DNA of 64,000 nucleotides from an uncultured Rhizobium sp. (GCA_945952415.1 CAMFIF010000001.1:310001-374000); one strand, 5' to 3'; counted from the stretch's first letter, positions 30,112-39,751 are shown. Notes: generated from the sequence alone by a model not told the origin. Numbers and translations: made by a program.

Positions 30112-30866
30112 TGCCCCGCTACCGCCTTCTCGTCGAATATGACGGCACCCCCTATGTGGGCTGGCAGCGCCAGGAAAACGGCCTGTCCGTGCAAGGTGCG
30201 CTGGAGCAGGCGGTGCTGACGCTGACGGGCGAAACCGTCTCTATTCGCGGCGCGGGCCGCACCGATTCCGGCGTCCACGCGCTCGGCCAGGTGGCCCATG
30301 TGGATCTCGTCCGCGCCTGGGATACGCGCAAGCTCCGCAATGCCCTCAATGCCCATCTGAAGCTCGCCGGCGAGCGCGTGGCGGTCCTGGCCGCCGATGC
30401 CGTCCCGGACGGGTTCGATGCGCGCTTCTCCGCCATCCGCCGGCACTACCTTTACCGCATCATCTCTAGACCGGCCCCGCTGGCGCTCGAATCGGGCCGC
30501 GCCTGGTGGGTGCCGAAGGCGCTCGATGCGAACGCCATGCACGCGGCCGCCCAGCGGCTCGTCGGCCATCATGATTTTACCAGCTTCCGCTCGGCCCATT
30601 GCCAGGCCGCGAGCCCCGTCCGCACGCTGGACCGTCTGGACGTTACCCGTGCCGGCGATCTGATCGAGATCCGGGCGACCGCGCAGAGCTTCCTGCACAA
30701 TCAGATCCGCTCTTTTGCCGGCACGCTGAAGCTCGCAGGCGAGGGGAAATGGACTCCGGACGACGTTCAGGCGGTGCTGGAAGCGCGCGATCGCAAGGCC
30801 TGCGGGCCCGTGGCGCCTCCGGAAGGCCTCTTTTTTCTGCAGGTCGATTATCCCGCGGGGGCCTGA
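30111..30866 (+). CDS. truA: tRNA pseudouridine(38-40) synthase TruA
   Basis: 251 residues. The catalytic aspartate lies in [18 protein letters not shown] near residue 52, and [12 protein letters not shown] at the N-terminus and [13 protein letters not shown] near the end are conserved. It modifies uridines 38-40 in the anticodon arm. It ends the def-fmt-truA operon and converges on a membrane-protein gene six bases away. Confidence 0.97.
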   Translation: MPRYRLLVEYDGTPYVGWQRQENGLSVQGALEQAVLTLTGETVSIRGAGRTDSGVHALGQVAHVDLVRAWDTRKLRNALNAHLKLAGERVAVLAADAVPDGFDARFSAIRRHYLYRIISRPAPLALESGRAWWVPKALDANAMHAAAQRLVGHHDFTSFRSAHCQAASPVRTLDRLDVTRAGDLIEIRATAQSFLHNQIRSFAGTLKLAGEGKWTPDDVQAVLEARDRKACGPVAPPEGLFFLQVDYPAGA

Positions 30867-30872
30867 CGGGGC

Positions 30873-31469
30873 TCAGGGCACCGCAACACCCAGGAATTCA
30901 TTGACGAAATCCGACAGGAACAGCACCGGCACGATCTGGATGAGGACGAGCGCCACGATGAGGGGCGTATTCGGCCCGCAGATCATCCGGTAAACCCGCT
31001 CGGTCGAAATCAGGAAGGCGGTGACGAGGATCAGCCACAGGAAGGCAATCAGCCCGGGCAATCCGGGCATCAGCAGGATCAGCAGGATCAGCACTCCGTT
31101 TCCGTACGCAAAGGGCACGGACAGCCAGTTTGCGGAGGCCACCAGCCCGTTGAACCGATCCCCGAACCCTGCAACCGCCAGAACAAGGCCGGAAAGCAGC
31201 ACCGGCGCCAGCCAGCCCACGGCCTCCGCCATCGCAAGGCGGAAGAAGAACAGCGCCCCCGCTTCCGTTTCCGGCGGCATCGCCTCCAGATAGGCCATGC
31301 GGATGGAATACCAGGAAAGCAGGATCGGCGGCAGGCACCAGAGCATGGCCCAGAAGGAGCGGAGGCTTCCCCGGGGCGTTAGGTCGAGCAGCTGCAACCC
31401 CCTGGCATCACCGAGGATCAGCAGCCAGAGACCGCGCAGATAGGTGATGATCTCCTCAAACCCCGGCAT
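30873..31469 (-). CDS. Conserved integral membrane protein downstream of dapE
   Basis: 198 residues from ATG 31469, overlapping the dapE stop by 14 bases; longer in-frame starts only read through dapE. Five or six hydrophobic segments are seen (FWAMLWCLPPILLSWYSIR, GWLAPVLLSGLVLAVAGF, VLILLILLMPGLPGLIAFLW and LIVALVLIQIVPVLFLSDF). The amphipathic start GFEEIITYLRGLWLLILGD resembles Yip1-like proteins, but I do not recognise a function. The overlap implies co-translation with dapE. Confidence 0.75.
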   Translation of the reverse strand: MPGFEEIITYLRGLWLLILGDARGLQLLDLTPRGSLRSFWAMLWCLPPILLSWYSIRMAYLEAMPPETEAGALFFFRLAMAEAVGWLAPVLLSGLVLAVAGFGDRFNGLVASANWLSVPFAYGNGVLILLILLMPGLPGLIAFLWLILVTAFLISTERVYRMICGPNTPLIVALVLIQIVPVLFLSDFVNEFLGVAVP

Positions 31470-32649
31470 TACCGAACCACTGTTCGAGGAAGGCGAGATA
31501 GATCCGCGTGAGTTCCTCAAGCTCCTGCACGGGCACACGCTCGTCCACCATATGCATCGTCTGGCCGACCAGGCCGAACTCCACCACCGGGCAATAATCC
31601 TTGATATAGCGGGCATCGGACGTGCCGCCCGTGGTGGAAAGCTTGGGCTCCCGCCCGGTAACGCTCGCGACGGCCGAGGAGAGCGAGGCAATCAGCCCGT
31701 TATTGCGGGTGAGGAAGACGTGGCTCGGGCGCTCGGCCCAGGCAAGCTCGTAGCGCACCGGCTCGCGGCCAGGCCGCAGCGCGCCGTCCGCCGCTGCCCG
31801 GTCCAGCCGGTTGCGGATTTCGGCCTGAAGGCTATCGGCGGTCCAGGTGTCGTTGAAGCGGATGTTGAAGCTCGCCGTGGCCCGGGCCGCAATCACATTG
31901 GTGGCCGGATTGCCCACGTCGATCGAGGTCACTTCGAGATTGGACGGCTGGAATTCGTCCGTGCCATGGTCGAAGGGCGGGTCCATCAGCGCTGCGGTGA
32001 GCTGCAGGATGCCGCGCACCGGATTGTCAGCGAGATGCGGATAGGCCGCATGGCCCTGTACGCCGTGGACGGTGATCTTGCCGGAAAGCGAGCCGCGCCG
32101 GCCGATCTTGATCATGTCGCCCAGCCGTTCGGGATTGGTAGGCTCGCCGACCAGGGAGGCGTCCCATTTTTCGCCGCGCGCGGCCGCCCATTCGAGAAGC
32201 TTGATCGTGCCATTGATCGCCGGGCCTTCCTCGTCGCCGGTGATCAGGAAGGAGACCGAGCCCGGAAAGCGTCCGTGTTTTTCCAGATAGCGCGCGGTAG
32301 CCGCCACGAAACAGGCAATGCCGCCCTTCATGTCCACCGCGCCGCGCCCGTAAAGCACGCCGTCATGCACCTCGCCCTCGAAGGGCGCGTGGGTCCAGGC
32401 GGTCTCGTCGCCCACGGGCACCACATCCGTATGGCCGGCAAACATCAGATGCGGGCCTTCGGTCCCGATCCGGGCATAGAGGTTCTGGATATCGGGGGTT
32501 CCCTCTTCCGTGGCGGTCATCCGCTCCACCCGGAAGCCGAGCGGGACGAGCATGTCCGAAAGCGTCGTCAGCGCACCGCCCTCATGGGGCGTGACGGAGG
32601 GGCAGCGCACAAGCGCCTGCAGGGTGGCGACGGGATCCTTGGAAATCAT
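31456..32649 (-). CDS. dapE: Succinyl-diaminopimelate desuccinylase DapE
   Basis: 397 residues from ATG 32649, which gives the expected N-terminus (MISKDPVATLQALVRCPSVT). It is an M20 di-zinc hydrolase: FAGHTDVVPVGD, GRGAVDMKGGIACFVAA and TGDEEGPAINGT contain the metal ligands and catalytic Glu. It produces LL-diaminopimelate for lysine and peptidoglycan. It is downstream of dapD, the previous step but one in the succinylase branch, with which it probably shares an operon. Confidence 0.97.
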   Translation of the reverse strand: MISKDPVATLQALVRCPSVTPHEGGALTTLSDMLVPLGFRVERMTATEEGTPDIQNLYARIGTEGPHLMFAGHTDVVPVGDETAWTHAPFEGEVHDGVLYGRGAVDMKGGIACFVAATARYLEKHGRFPGSVSFLITGDEEGPAINGTIKLLEWAAARGEKWDASLVGEPTNPERLGDMIKIGRRGSLSGKITVHGVQGHAAYPHLADNPVRGILQLTAALMDPPFDHGTDEFQPSNLEVTSIDVGNPATNVIAARATASFNIRFNDTWTADSLQAEIRNRLDRAAADGALRPGREPVRYELAWAERPSHVFLTRNNGLIASLSSAVASVTGREPKLSTTGGTSDARYIKDYCPVVEFGLVGQTMHMVDERVPVQELEELTRIYLAFLEQWFGNAGV

Positions 32650-32780
32650 GATGGGACTGGTCCGATACGGTTCGCGAAGGTGCCGAAAATGCAACGGCAG
32701 GAGACTTTCCACAAGCCCCCTGCCGCTGACACTTCGTTGAATTTCATAAATGAATCGGCCGTCCGATCGAGGGGCCGGCC

Positions 32781-33641
32781 TCAGTCGCGCAGAAGCTCGT
32801 TGATACCGGTCTTCGAGCGGGTCTTTTCATCGACGCGCTTGACGATGACGGCGCAATAGAGGTTCGGCGCCGGCTGGCCATTGGCCATGATGCCGCTGCC
32901 CGACGGCATGGAGCCCGCAACCACGACGGAATAGGGCGGCACTTCGCCATACATCACTTCGCCGGTGGCGCGGTCGACGATCTTCGTCGACTTGCCGATG
33001 AACACGCCCATGCCAAGCACCGAGCCCTCGCGCACGATGCAGCCTTCTACCACTTCCGAGCGTGCGCCGATGAAGCAATTGTCCTCGATGATCGTCGGAC
33101 CGGCCTGCATCGGCTCCAGCACACCGCCAATGCCGACGCCGCCGGAGAGATGCACGTTCTTGCCGATCTGCGCGCAGGAACCCACGGTTGCCCAGGTGTC
33201 GACCATGGTGTTCTCGCCGACATAGGCGCCGAGATTGACGAAGGAGGGCATCAGCACGGCCCCGGGTGCGATGAAGGCCGAGCGGCGGACAACGGCATTC
33301 GGCACGGCGCGAAAGCCCGCGCGCTCGAACTCGTTGGCCGACCAGCTGTCGAACTTGGAGGGTACCTTGTCCCACCAGCTGGAATTGCCCGGGCCGCCCT
33401 TGATGATTTCCATAGGCGTCAGACGGAAGGAGAGCAGCACCGCCTTCTTCAGCCACTGATGCACGGTCCAGGTGCCGTCATCCCCGCGACTTGCCACCCG
33501 CACCAGGCCGGAATCGAGCAGGTTCAGCGCGGTTTCCACCGCGTCGCGCACCTCGCCCTTGGTGGAGACATTGATGCTGTCGCGATTGTCGAAGGCGGCG
33601 TCGATGACCTTTTCCAGGGATGCGAGATCGGGTGCGCTCAT
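32781..33641 (-). CDS. dapD: Tetrahydrodipicolinate N-succinyltransferase DapD
   Basis: 286 residues. ATG 33641 follows an AAGGAAT Shine-Dalgarno. A left-handed beta-helix made of hexapeptide repeats occupies the middle ([20 protein letters not shown], then [31 protein letters not shown]). It succinylates tetrahydrodipicolinate at the start of the succinylase branch. It lies upstream of dapE on the minus strand. Confidence 0.97.
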   Translation of the reverse strand: MSAPDLASLEKVIDAAFDNRDSINVSTKGEVRDAVETALNLLDSGLVRVASRGDDGTWTVHQWLKKAVLLSFRLTPMEIIKGGPGNSSWWDKVPSKFDSWSANEFERAGFRAVPNAVVRRSAFIAPGAVLMPSFVNLGAYVGENTMVDTWATVGSCAQIGKNVHLSGGVGIGGVLEPMQAGPTIIEDNCFIGARSEVVEGCIVREGSVLGMGVFIGKSTKIVDRATGEVMYGEVPPYSVVVAGSMPSGSGIMANGQPAPNLYCAVIVKRVDEKTRSKTGINELLRD

Positions 33642-33778
33642 GGCAATTCCTTAAACTTCGGGCTCTATCGTGAGGGGTTCCAGGAAAGGTCCGTCGCCGG
33701 ACTTTCGTGACAATGCTCTAAGGGACAGGCCTGTTGGCGTCAACGCATATCGCCGACAGGACCGGCAGGGAATCCGAC

Positions 33779-34654
33779 ATGGCCAAATTGAAGACGGGAA
33801 AGTTGCGGCGCAAGGACGGGGTCTGGGACCCGTTGAAAAGCAATGTCGCCGACAAGCGCGGCGCGGAGGTGGTGCCAAAGACGCCGCAGTCGGAATCCCC
33901 TTCCTACCGGCTCGCCTATGTGGATGACGACTTCATGTCGCGCGAGGAGCTCCGGCCCATCCGCCTGCAGCTTGAACTCCTGAAGCCCGAGATGATCCTG
34001 ACCGAGCGCGGCGTGAAGTCCACCGTCGTCATGTTCGGCGGCGCGCGCATTCCCGAACCCGGCAAGGAGCCTTGGGCCGCGCGCAACGATGTCCAGCGTG
34101 CCAACCTCACCCGCGCCTCGGTCTATTACAACGAGGCGCGCGAATTTGCCCGGCTCTGCTCCATTCATGCCGCCCGCTCGGGCTACCAGGAATATGTGGT
34201 CGTGACCGGCGGCGGCCCGGGCGTGATGGAAGCGGGAAACCGGGGGGCGGCCGATGTCGGCGCGCCCTCGATCGGCCTCAACATCGTACTGCCGCACGAG
34301 CAGGCGCCCAACGCCTATGTGACGCCGGAATTCAGCTTCAACTTCCATTACTTTGCGATCCGCAAGATGCATTTCATGATGCGCGCCAAGGCGGTCACGG
34401 TCTTTCCCGGCGGCTTCGGCACCATGGATGAACTCTTTGAGACCCTGACGCTCATCCAGACCGGCCGCATGGCCCGCATTCCCCTCATTCTCTTCGGCGA
34501 GCGCTTCTGGCGCGAGATCATCGATTTCGATTCGCTTGCGGATTTCGGCACGATTGCCCCGGACGACATCAACCTCCTGAATTTCGTCGATACGGCGGCC
34601 GAAGCCTGGAAGATCATCCAGGAATTCTACGAACTGGTGGAAGACCAGTCCTGA
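33779..34654 (+). CDS. LOG-family Rossmann protein (TIGR00730-like; often misnamed lysine decarboxylase)
   Basis: 291 residues from ATG 33779; an upstream frame start at 33734 lacks family support. The motifs GGGPGVMEAGNRGA and PGGFGTMDELFE (PGGxGTxxE) are the nucleotide-binding and active-site signatures of LOG proteins, which release cytokinin-type bases from nucleotide monophosphates. The roughly 85-residue N-terminal extension is longer than in short LOGs and fits the long bacterial type with less certain substrates. It is a single gene with a terminator behind it. Confidence 0.88.
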   Translation: MAKLKTGKLRRKDGVWDPLKSNVADKRGAEVVPKTPQSESPSYRLAYVDDDFMSREELRPIRLQLELLKPEMILTERGVKSTVVMFGGARIPEPGKEPWAARNDVQRANLTRASVYYNEAREFARLCSIHAARSGYQEYVVVTGGGPGVMEAGNRGAADVGAPSIGLNIVLPHEQAPNAYVTPEFSFNFHYFAIRKMHFMMRAKAVTVFPGGFGTMDELFETLTLIQTGRMARIPLILFGERFWREIIDFDSLADFGTIAPDDINLLNFVDTAAEAWKIIQEFYELVEDQS

Positions 34655-34666
34655 CCGCATGAAAAA

Positions 34667-34692
34667 GCCCGCCCCGGCTGGGGGCGGGCCTT
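34667..34692. terminator. Hairpin between LOG gene and EF-hand gene
   Basis: A 9-bp stem GCCCGCCCC / GGGGCGGGC has a five-base loop and A-tracts/T residues on either side. It lies between convergent genes and can terminate both strands. Confidence 0.75.
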
Positions 34693-34765
34693 CGACCGGG
34701 CCGGGACGGACAGGGGTGGCCCGTCCTCTGGGAACCCGTTTGTCACGGATTCCACGGTGGCGGCG

Positions 34766-35344
34766 TCAGCCCGGAAAATCGTCTACGGAAACGGCTCCGT
34801 CGCCATTGAGATCCATCTGCTTCAAAAGTTTCTGTGCGCCGGCTTCGGCTTCTGCCTTGCTGATCTGGCCGTTCTCGTCCGTATCGAGGGCGCGCATCAT
34901 GCCCGGGCCCATCATGTGCATGCCCTTGCCGTGGTGACGCCAGCCCTTCATTCCGCCATGCTTCGGCGGGGGCGGGGCGTCCGGGCCGCCATCGGCTTCC
35001 GGTCCACCCGGGCCGTCCATGTCCTCGCCGGGTGCGCCCTTCATGGCATCCTTCATCTCGGCGCGGCGTGCTTCCTGCCAGGCCCGCATTTCCTTGGGCG
35101 TCACGGAACCGTCCTTGTCGGTGTCAACCTTGGCAAAGAGGGCGTCCGCACCGGCGGTGGTTTCCTCCGCAGTGATCTTGCCATCCTTGTTGGCATCGAA
35201 GTTCTTCAGCATGAAGACATAGGCGGCGGGGCGCGCCATGGGCGGCAGGGGCCGGTCCTCTTTCTGGCGCGCCATGGCAGTGCCGCCGAGGGCGCCTGCC
35301 AGAAGGGAGGCCGAAAGGGCGGCCAGAACGATTTTCCGCGTCAT
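34766..35344 (-). CDS. Secreted EF-hand calcium-binding protein
   Basis: 192 residues from ATG 35344, which has an AAGGAG Shine-Dalgarno; the longer frame has no family support. The signal peptide is at about residues 1-25 (KIVLAALSASLLAGALGGTAMA). Four EF-hand loops are visible: DANKDGKITAEE, DTDKDGSVTPKE, DTDENGQISKAE and DLNGDGAVSVDD, all with canonical Asp/Glu positions. A Pro/Gly/Met/His-rich linker separates the two pairs. It is probably a periplasmic calcium sensor or buffer; no partner is evident. Confidence 0.88.
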   Translation of the reverse strand: MTRKIVLAALSASLLAGALGGTAMARQKEDRPLPPMARPAAYVFMLKNFDANKDGKITAEETTAGADALFAKVDTDKDGSVTPKEMRAWQEARRAEMKDAMKGAPGEDMDGPGGPEADGGPDAPPPPKHGGMKGWRHHGKGMHMMGPGMMRALDTDENGQISKAEAEAGAQKLLKQMDLNGDGAVSVDDFPG

Positions 35345-35451
35345 GTTTTTCTCCTTGGGATTGTTTGCCCACGAAGAAAACCTAAGCCGGAGGGCGGTTC
35401 CCTCCAACTTAACGATCGGTAAGCCAGATTAAATCTCTGTCATCTTGTGCT

Positions 35452-36162
35452 TCAGCCGGCGATGGCGGCCGACAGGAAGCGCTGGAGGTCATCGGTCGCG
35501 TAATCGATGTAGTCGTCCTCGTCGGTCAGCCGTTCCCAGCTTTCCGTAACCACTTCCTCGAGATTGCGCGGCAACAGAAGCACCGTGCGCATGCCGAGCG
35601 CCTTGGGCACGACGAGGTTGCGGGGCAGATCCTCGAACATGGCTGCATGGGCCGTATCGACCCGGTTGAGGCTCATGAACTTGTCGAAGGTGCTGCTTGC
35701 CGGCTTCGGCACGTAATCCGCCGCGACAATATCGAAGATATCGTCGAAATGGTCGAGAATGCCAAGCGCGCCGGCCGCCTTTTCCGCATGGGCGACCGTG
35801 CCGTTGGTCAGGATGAATTTCCGCCCCGGAAGCGCCTTGATCGCCGCGCCCAGTTCCGGATGGGGAAGGAGCGCGCTGTAATCGATCGCATGGGCCCGCT
35901 CGAGAAAGGCCTGCGGATCGACCCCATGATGCAGCATCAGCCCCGCCAGCGTCGTGCCATGGTCGTGATAGTACCGCTTCTGAAGCGTCTTCGCCTCGTC
36001 GGGCGGAAGCTGCAGGAGCTCCGACACGAAGGCGGTCATGTTCTTGTCGATCTGGGCGAAAAGGTCGACATGATGGGGGTAGAGCGTATTGTCGAGATCG
36101 AAGACCCAGTCGCGGACGGTCTCGAAATCGGCTTTCTCGGGCATGTGCTTGATCTTGGTCAT
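35452..36162 (-). CDS. HAD-superfamily pyrimidine 5'-nucleotidase-like phosphatase
   Basis: 236 residues from ATG 36162 (a GTG at 36177 would add five). Motif I is WVFDLDNTLYPHH, motif II ILTNGT, and the later lysine/acid region is YVPKPASSTFDKF with MFEDLPRNL. This is the SDT1/pyrimidine nucleotidase type found in alphaproteobacteria. It likely dephosphorylates nucleotides or related metabolites; the substrate is unproven. Confidence 0.87.
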   Translation of the reverse strand: MTKIKHMPEKADFETVRDWVFDLDNTLYPHHVDLFAQIDKNMTAFVSELLQLPPDEAKTLQKRYYHDHGTTLAGLMLHHGVDPQAFLERAHAIDYSALLPHPELGAAIKALPGRKFILTNGTVAHAEKAAGALGILDHFDDIFDIVAADYVPKPASSTFDKFMSLNRVDTAHAAMFEDLPRNLVVPKALGMRTVLLLPRNLEEVVTESWERLTDEDDYIDYATDDLQRFLSAAIAG

Positions 36163-36267
36163 GAGCGTCTTATGCACTGTCGCGGGCGCCTTGCAAATGC
36201 CCCCTTGGAGGAGATGTCAATTATTCTGACGTGACAGGAGATGGTGCCGGGTGTTAGCTGCCGCACC

Positions 36268-37182
36268 ATGGAACTCTGGGTCGGCATCACCATCGCCAGC
36301 GCATTCTTGCAGAACCTGCGCTCGGTCTTTCAGAAACACCTCAAGGGGCAGATGGGCACGGCGGCAGCCACCTTCGTGCGCTTCGGCTTCGGCCTGCCTT
36401 TTGCGATCCTCTATCTTCTCGTGCTGCATCTGGGTCTCGGGCGGGCGCTCCCCTATCCCAATCCGGCCTTTCTGGCCTGGGGCGTGGTGGGTGGCCTTGC
36501 GCAGATCGGCGCGACCTTCCTGCTGGTCTATCTGTTCTCCTTCCGGAATTTCGCCGTCGGCACCGCTTATTCGCGCACCGAACCCGCTCAGGCCGCCATC
36601 ATCGCCTTCCTCTTTCTCGGCGAAAGGCTGCATCCGGCCGATCTTATCGCGCTCGTCATTTCCATGGCAGGCGTCATGCTCATCTCTGTCGCCCGGACCG
36701 ACATCACGCCACGGGCGCTTTTTGCGGCAACGGTCAGCCCCACCGCACGGATAGGCCTCCTGTCCGGAGCACTCTTCGGCCTGTCTGCGGTGGCCTATAG
36801 CTCTGCCTCGGGTTCGCTGGCGGCAAGCCTTCCCGCGCGGGATGCCATGATGCAGGCGGGCTATACGCTTGTTTACGTTATCACCCTGCAGTCGGTCCTC
36901 ATGCTGGCCTGGCTGGTGCTGAAAAGTCCCGGCGAACTCCGCCGCATGGCGGGCGCCTGGAAGGTCTCGCTGGCAACCGGCTTTGTCGGCGCCACCGCCT
37001 CCTTTGGCTGGTTTACCGCCATGACGCTTCAGCAGGCCGCGCTCGTGCGGGCCCTTGCCCAGGTGGAACTGGTCTTCACCTTCGCCTCGACGGCGTTGAT
37101 CTTCAAGGAACGGGTGAACCGGCTGGAGGTCGCCGGCTGCGGGCTGATCGTCGCCGGCATCCTTGTCCTGTTCCTGGCATGA
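36268..37182 (+). CDS. EamA/DMT-family membrane transporter
   Basis: About 304 residues from ATG 36268; ATG 36241 immediately abuts an AGGAG and is less likely. About ten membrane helices are arranged as two EamA repeats (first repeat ends FLFLGERLHPADLIALVISMAG; second ends with TALIFKERVNRLEVAGCGLIV). It is probably a metabolite exporter of unknown substrate. It converges on argB with a terminator between them. Confidence 0.85.
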   Translation: MELWVGITIASAFLQNLRSVFQKHLKGQMGTAAATFVRFGFGLPFAILYLLVLHLGLGRALPYPNPAFLAWGVVGGLAQIGATFLLVYLFSFRNFAVGTAYSRTEPAQAAIIAFLFLGERLHPADLIALVISMAGVMLISVARTDITPRALFAATVSPTARIGLLSGALFGLSAVAYSSASGSLAASLPARDAMMQAGYTLVYVITLQSVLMLAWLVLKSPGELRRMAGAWKVSLATGFVGATASFGWFTAMTLQQAALVRALAQVELVFTFASTALIFKERVNRLEVAGCGLIVAGILVLFLA

Positions 37183-37184
37183 AA

Positions 37185-37206
37185 AACCCGGCCATCCGGC
37201 CGGGTT
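37185..37206. terminator. Bidirectional terminator between EamA gene and argB
   Basis: A 9-bp stem AACCCGGCC / GGCCGGGTT has a four-base loop, preceded by an A-run that reads as a T-run on the minus strand. It lies between two convergent genes. Confidence 0.82.
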
Positions 37207-37233
37207 GGGAAAGGCAAGATGGGGCAGGGGCCT

Positions 37234-38121
37234 TCAGGGCACCAGAAGCGTTCCCGCACCGCCTTCGGTGAAGAGCTCAAGCAGCACCGAATGGGCGGTC
37301 TTGCCATTCAGGATGACCACGCCCTGAACGCCGGCCTTGATGGCTTCGATACAGGTTTCGACCTTCGGGATCATGCCGCCGGAAATCGTGCCGTCCTTGA
37401 TGAGCGCGCGCGCCTCGGCCACCGAGAGCTCCTTGATGAGCTCGCCCTTCTTGTTCAGCACGCCGGGCACGTCCGTCAGGAAGAGAAGGCGGGTGGCATT
37501 GAGCGCACCGGCAATCGCGCCGGCAAAGGTATCGGCATTGATATTGTAGGTATGGCCGTCGCGGCCGGGCGCCACGGGGGCGATCACGGGGATCATTTCC
37601 GAGCGGGCAAGAAGGTCGAGAAGCGTGCGGTCCACCTCCACCACCTCGCCGACGAAGCCGAGATCGAGCACCCGCTCGATATTGCTATCCGGATCGGTGA
37701 CGGTCTTGGTGGCCTTTTCGGCGAAGACCATGTTGCCGTCCTTGCCGCAAAGGCCGATCGCCCATTCGCCGGTCTGGTTGATGAGGGCGACGATCTCCTT
37801 GTTGATCGAGCCGGCCAGAACCATTTCTACGATCTCAACCGTCTTCTGGTCGGTGACGCGCAGGCCGCCTTCGAACTTCGATTCGATGCCGAGCTTGGTC
37901 AGCATGGCGCCGATCTGTGGCCCGCCGCCATGGACGACGATGGGGTTGACGCCCGATTGCTTCAGCAGCGCGATATCCGCGGCAAAGGCGCGGCCGAGTT
38001 CGGGATTGCCCATGGCATGGCCGCCATATTTCACCACGATGGTGGTGTTCTCGTAGCGCTGCATGAAAGGCAGCGCCTGTGCCAGAAGCCGTGCCTGCAT
38101 TTCACTTTCGGATGTCGTCAT
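37234..38121 (-). CDS. argB: Acetylglutamate kinase ArgB
   Basis: 295 residues from ATG 38121 (TTG 38127 is the longer option). Amino-acid-kinase motifs: [22 protein letters not shown] near residue 72, [29 protein letters not shown] and [15 protein letters not shown]. It carries out the second, feedback-controlled step of arginine synthesis and is a target of PII proteins, the substrates of GlnD encoded upstream. Here it is separated from engB by a sigma-factor cassette. Confidence 0.97.
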   Translation of the reverse strand: MTTSESEMQARLLAQALPFMQRYENTTIVVKYGGHAMGNPELGRAFAADIALLKQSGVNPIVVHGGGPQIGAMLTKLGIESKFEGGLRVTDQKTVEIVEMVLAGSINKEIVALINQTGEWAIGLCGKDGNMVFAEKATKTVTDPDSNIERVLDLGFVGEVVEVDRTLLDLLARSEMIPVIAPVAPGRDGHTYNINADTFAGAIAGALNATRLLFLTDVPGVLNKKGELIKELSVAEARALIKDGTISGGMIPKVETCIEAIKAGVQGVVILNGKTAHSVLLELFTEGGAGTLLVP

Positions 38122-38375
38122 CGCCAAACCCCTTCGCGCCTTTGCGGCTCCGCTTGGCCGCGTCGAGCGCGCCTTTTATCTGAACTTTCTGACAGTGGGA
38201 ATAATCCCGTAAAAAACTTTGCCCCTCGGCTTCTGCGCTGCGCTTGGGCCTTCTCACTGGACAATCTTTCCTCTAGGTTGCCCATGCCGACTTGTAATTT
38301 CTACGCAAATCGCCGCGCGGGCGGCCCGGTCACAAGGCTTCGGGCAGGCCCGGCACGAGAATTCTGGAAGGGCGC

Positions 38376-38915
38376 ATGGCCGTCGACGAGCTGTCTGAAC
38401 TCATATCGCGTGTCGCGCTTCGCGACAGAGCGGCCTTTTCGCTGTTGTACCAGCGATCCAGCCCGAAACTTTTTGCCGTCTGTCTTCGTATATTGAAGGA
38501 CAGGACAGAGGCTGAGGAAGCGCTGCAGGAGGTATTCATCAAGGTCTGGCAACGGGCCGACCGGTTTGCCTCCGAAGGCCGGAACGCAGGGGGATGGCTG
38601 ACAGCCATCGCCCGCAACCATTCCATTGACCTCATCCGCACGCGCAAGCCGATCGCCGACCAGATCGATGAGGAATATGACCTCGCCGATCCCTCGCCCG
38701 ATCCCGAACGCGGGGCAGAGCTGTCTGCCGAGGGGCGCCGCATCGATCGCTGCATGAACGAGCTCGATCCGGACCGCGCCACGGCCGTCCGCCGGGCCTA
38801 TGTGGAAGGCCTGAGTTATCAGGAGCTGGCCGACCAGTTCCGCGTGCCGCTGAATACGATGAGGACCTGGCTCAGGCGCAGCCTTATCAAACTGAGAGAG
38901 TGTCTGGACCGATGA
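38376..38915 (+). CDS. ECF sigma factor (SigK/RpoE-like, RskA-linked type)
   Basis: 179 residues. Region 2 spans about 25-95 (LYQRSSPKLFAVCLRILKD, EEALQEVFIKVWQRA, WLTAIARNHSIDLIR) and region 4 about 120-175 (ATAVRRAYVEGLSYQELADQ, then VPLNTMRTWLRRSLIKLRECL). The stop overlaps the anti-sigma start by 4 bases, so the two are coupled. The next gene but one encodes a fasciclin-domain protein, matching the SigK-RskA-fasciclin module known from mycobacteria. Confidence 0.93.
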   Translation: MAVDELSELISRVALRDRAAFSLLYQRSSPKLFAVCLRILKDRTEAEEALQEVFIKVWQRADRFASEGRNAGGWLTAIARNHSIDLIRTRKPIADQIDEEYDLADPSPDPERGAELSAEGRRIDRCMNELDPDRATAVRRAYVEGLSYQELADQFRVPLNTMRTWLRRSLIKLRECLDR

Positions 38916-39622
38916 CAACGCCCGATCGCAGCAGTGGAGACCGTTCCCGCGACGAAGTGCTCGCCGGCGAATATGTGCTCGGCGTCCTGTCGGCCGTCGA
39001 CCGTCGCAAGGTCGAGGCGCGCATGGTGCTGGACCAGAATTTCGCCGCCATCGTCCAGCGCTGGCAGGAAAACCTCGCCTCCTTCGAAGCGGAATATGGA
39101 ACCGAAGCGCCGCCCGCCTGGATCTATCCCCGTATCGAGCAACGGCTTTACGGCGCGCCGGCCGCCAGGCCTTCCGTGGGCCTCTGGCAGTCGCTTGCTT
39201 TCTGGCGGGGCGTCACCGCCCTTTCGCTGGTGCTGGCCGTCGGCATCGGTGTGAGCCAGCTGAAGCTTGGCGGTCCATCAGACAGCGCGCTCGTCGCCTC
39301 GCTGGTGGGCGAAGGCAATGCCGTCAGCTATGCATCCTCCTATGATCCCGGTACCGGCCGTTTCCGCATGACGCCCGTCGCCGCAGGCGCCGAGAAGGAA
39401 AAATCGCTGGAACTCTGGCTGATCCAGGGCAGCAATCCCGCGGTATCGCTCGGGGTGCTGCCCCAGACCGGCGAGGGCGAGCTCGTGGTGCCGGCCAAAT
39501 GGCGCGACAAGATCAAGGAAGGCGATCTCTTCGCCATCAGTCTCGAGACCTTCGGTGGCTCGCCAACAGGCAAGGCGCAGGGGCCAGTCCTTGCAGTCGG
39601 ACCGGCCAAGGTCAAGAAATAA
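38912..39622 (+). CDS. RskA-type membrane anti-sigma factor
   Basis: 236 residues from ATG 38912, overlapping the sigma gene by 4 bases. The cytoplasmic N-terminal sigma-binding part (EVLAGEYVLGVLSAVDRRKV, then WQENLASFEAEY) is followed by a single membrane helix near residues 90-112 (FWRGVTALSLVLAVGIGVS) and a periplasmic RskA domain (KSLELWLIQGSNPAVSLGVL). It would hold the sigma factor until a signal triggers proteolysis. The N-terminal part has no cysteines for a zinc-type anti-sigma domain. An intrinsic terminator follows. Confidence 0.9.
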   Translation: MTTPDRSSGDRSRDEVLAGEYVLGVLSAVDRRKVEARMVLDQNFAAIVQRWQENLASFEAEYGTEAPPAWIYPRIEQRLYGAPAARPSVGLWQSLAFWRGVTALSLVLAVGIGVSQLKLGGPSDSALVASLVGEGNAVSYASSYDPGTGRFRMTPVAAGAEKEKSLELWLIQGSNPAVSLGVLPQTGEGELVVPAKWRDKIKEGDLFAISLETFGGSPTGKAQGPVLAVGPAKVKK

Positions 39623-39643
39623 CCGACCAGTTCATTGTATAAA

Positions 39644-39672
39644 AGAGGGGCCTTCGGGCCCCTTAATTTTTT
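39644..39672 (+). terminator. Intrinsic terminator after the sigma/anti-sigma operon
   Basis: A 7-bp stem AGGGGCC / GGCCCCT is closed by a TTCG tetraloop and followed by TTAATTTTTT. It separates the anti-sigma gene from the fasciclin gene, which therefore needs its own promoter. Confidence 0.9.
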
Positions 39673-39724
39673 CGAGAAAAAATTTCGTAATTTGAAACTA
39701 TTTCTGCTTGCCATCCGTCTCTTC

Positions 39725-39751
39725 AATATCCGGAACAACAGAATATCCGGA
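39725..39751 (+). repeat. Direct repeat AATATCCGGA in the fasciclin promoter region
   Basis: Two identical 10-base copies (39725-39734 and 39742-39751) start 17 bases apart, with GGAAC straddling the end of the first. They lie 67-93 bases upstream of the fasciclin start. This could be a regulator or ECF-type promoter element, but no consensus -10 could be assigned. Confidence 0.5.

Noticed and set aside
33779..34654. Lysine decarboxylase
   Set aside because: The PGGxGTxxE motif marks LOG-family phosphoribohydrolase-like proteins; there is no pyridoxal-phosphate enzyme fold.
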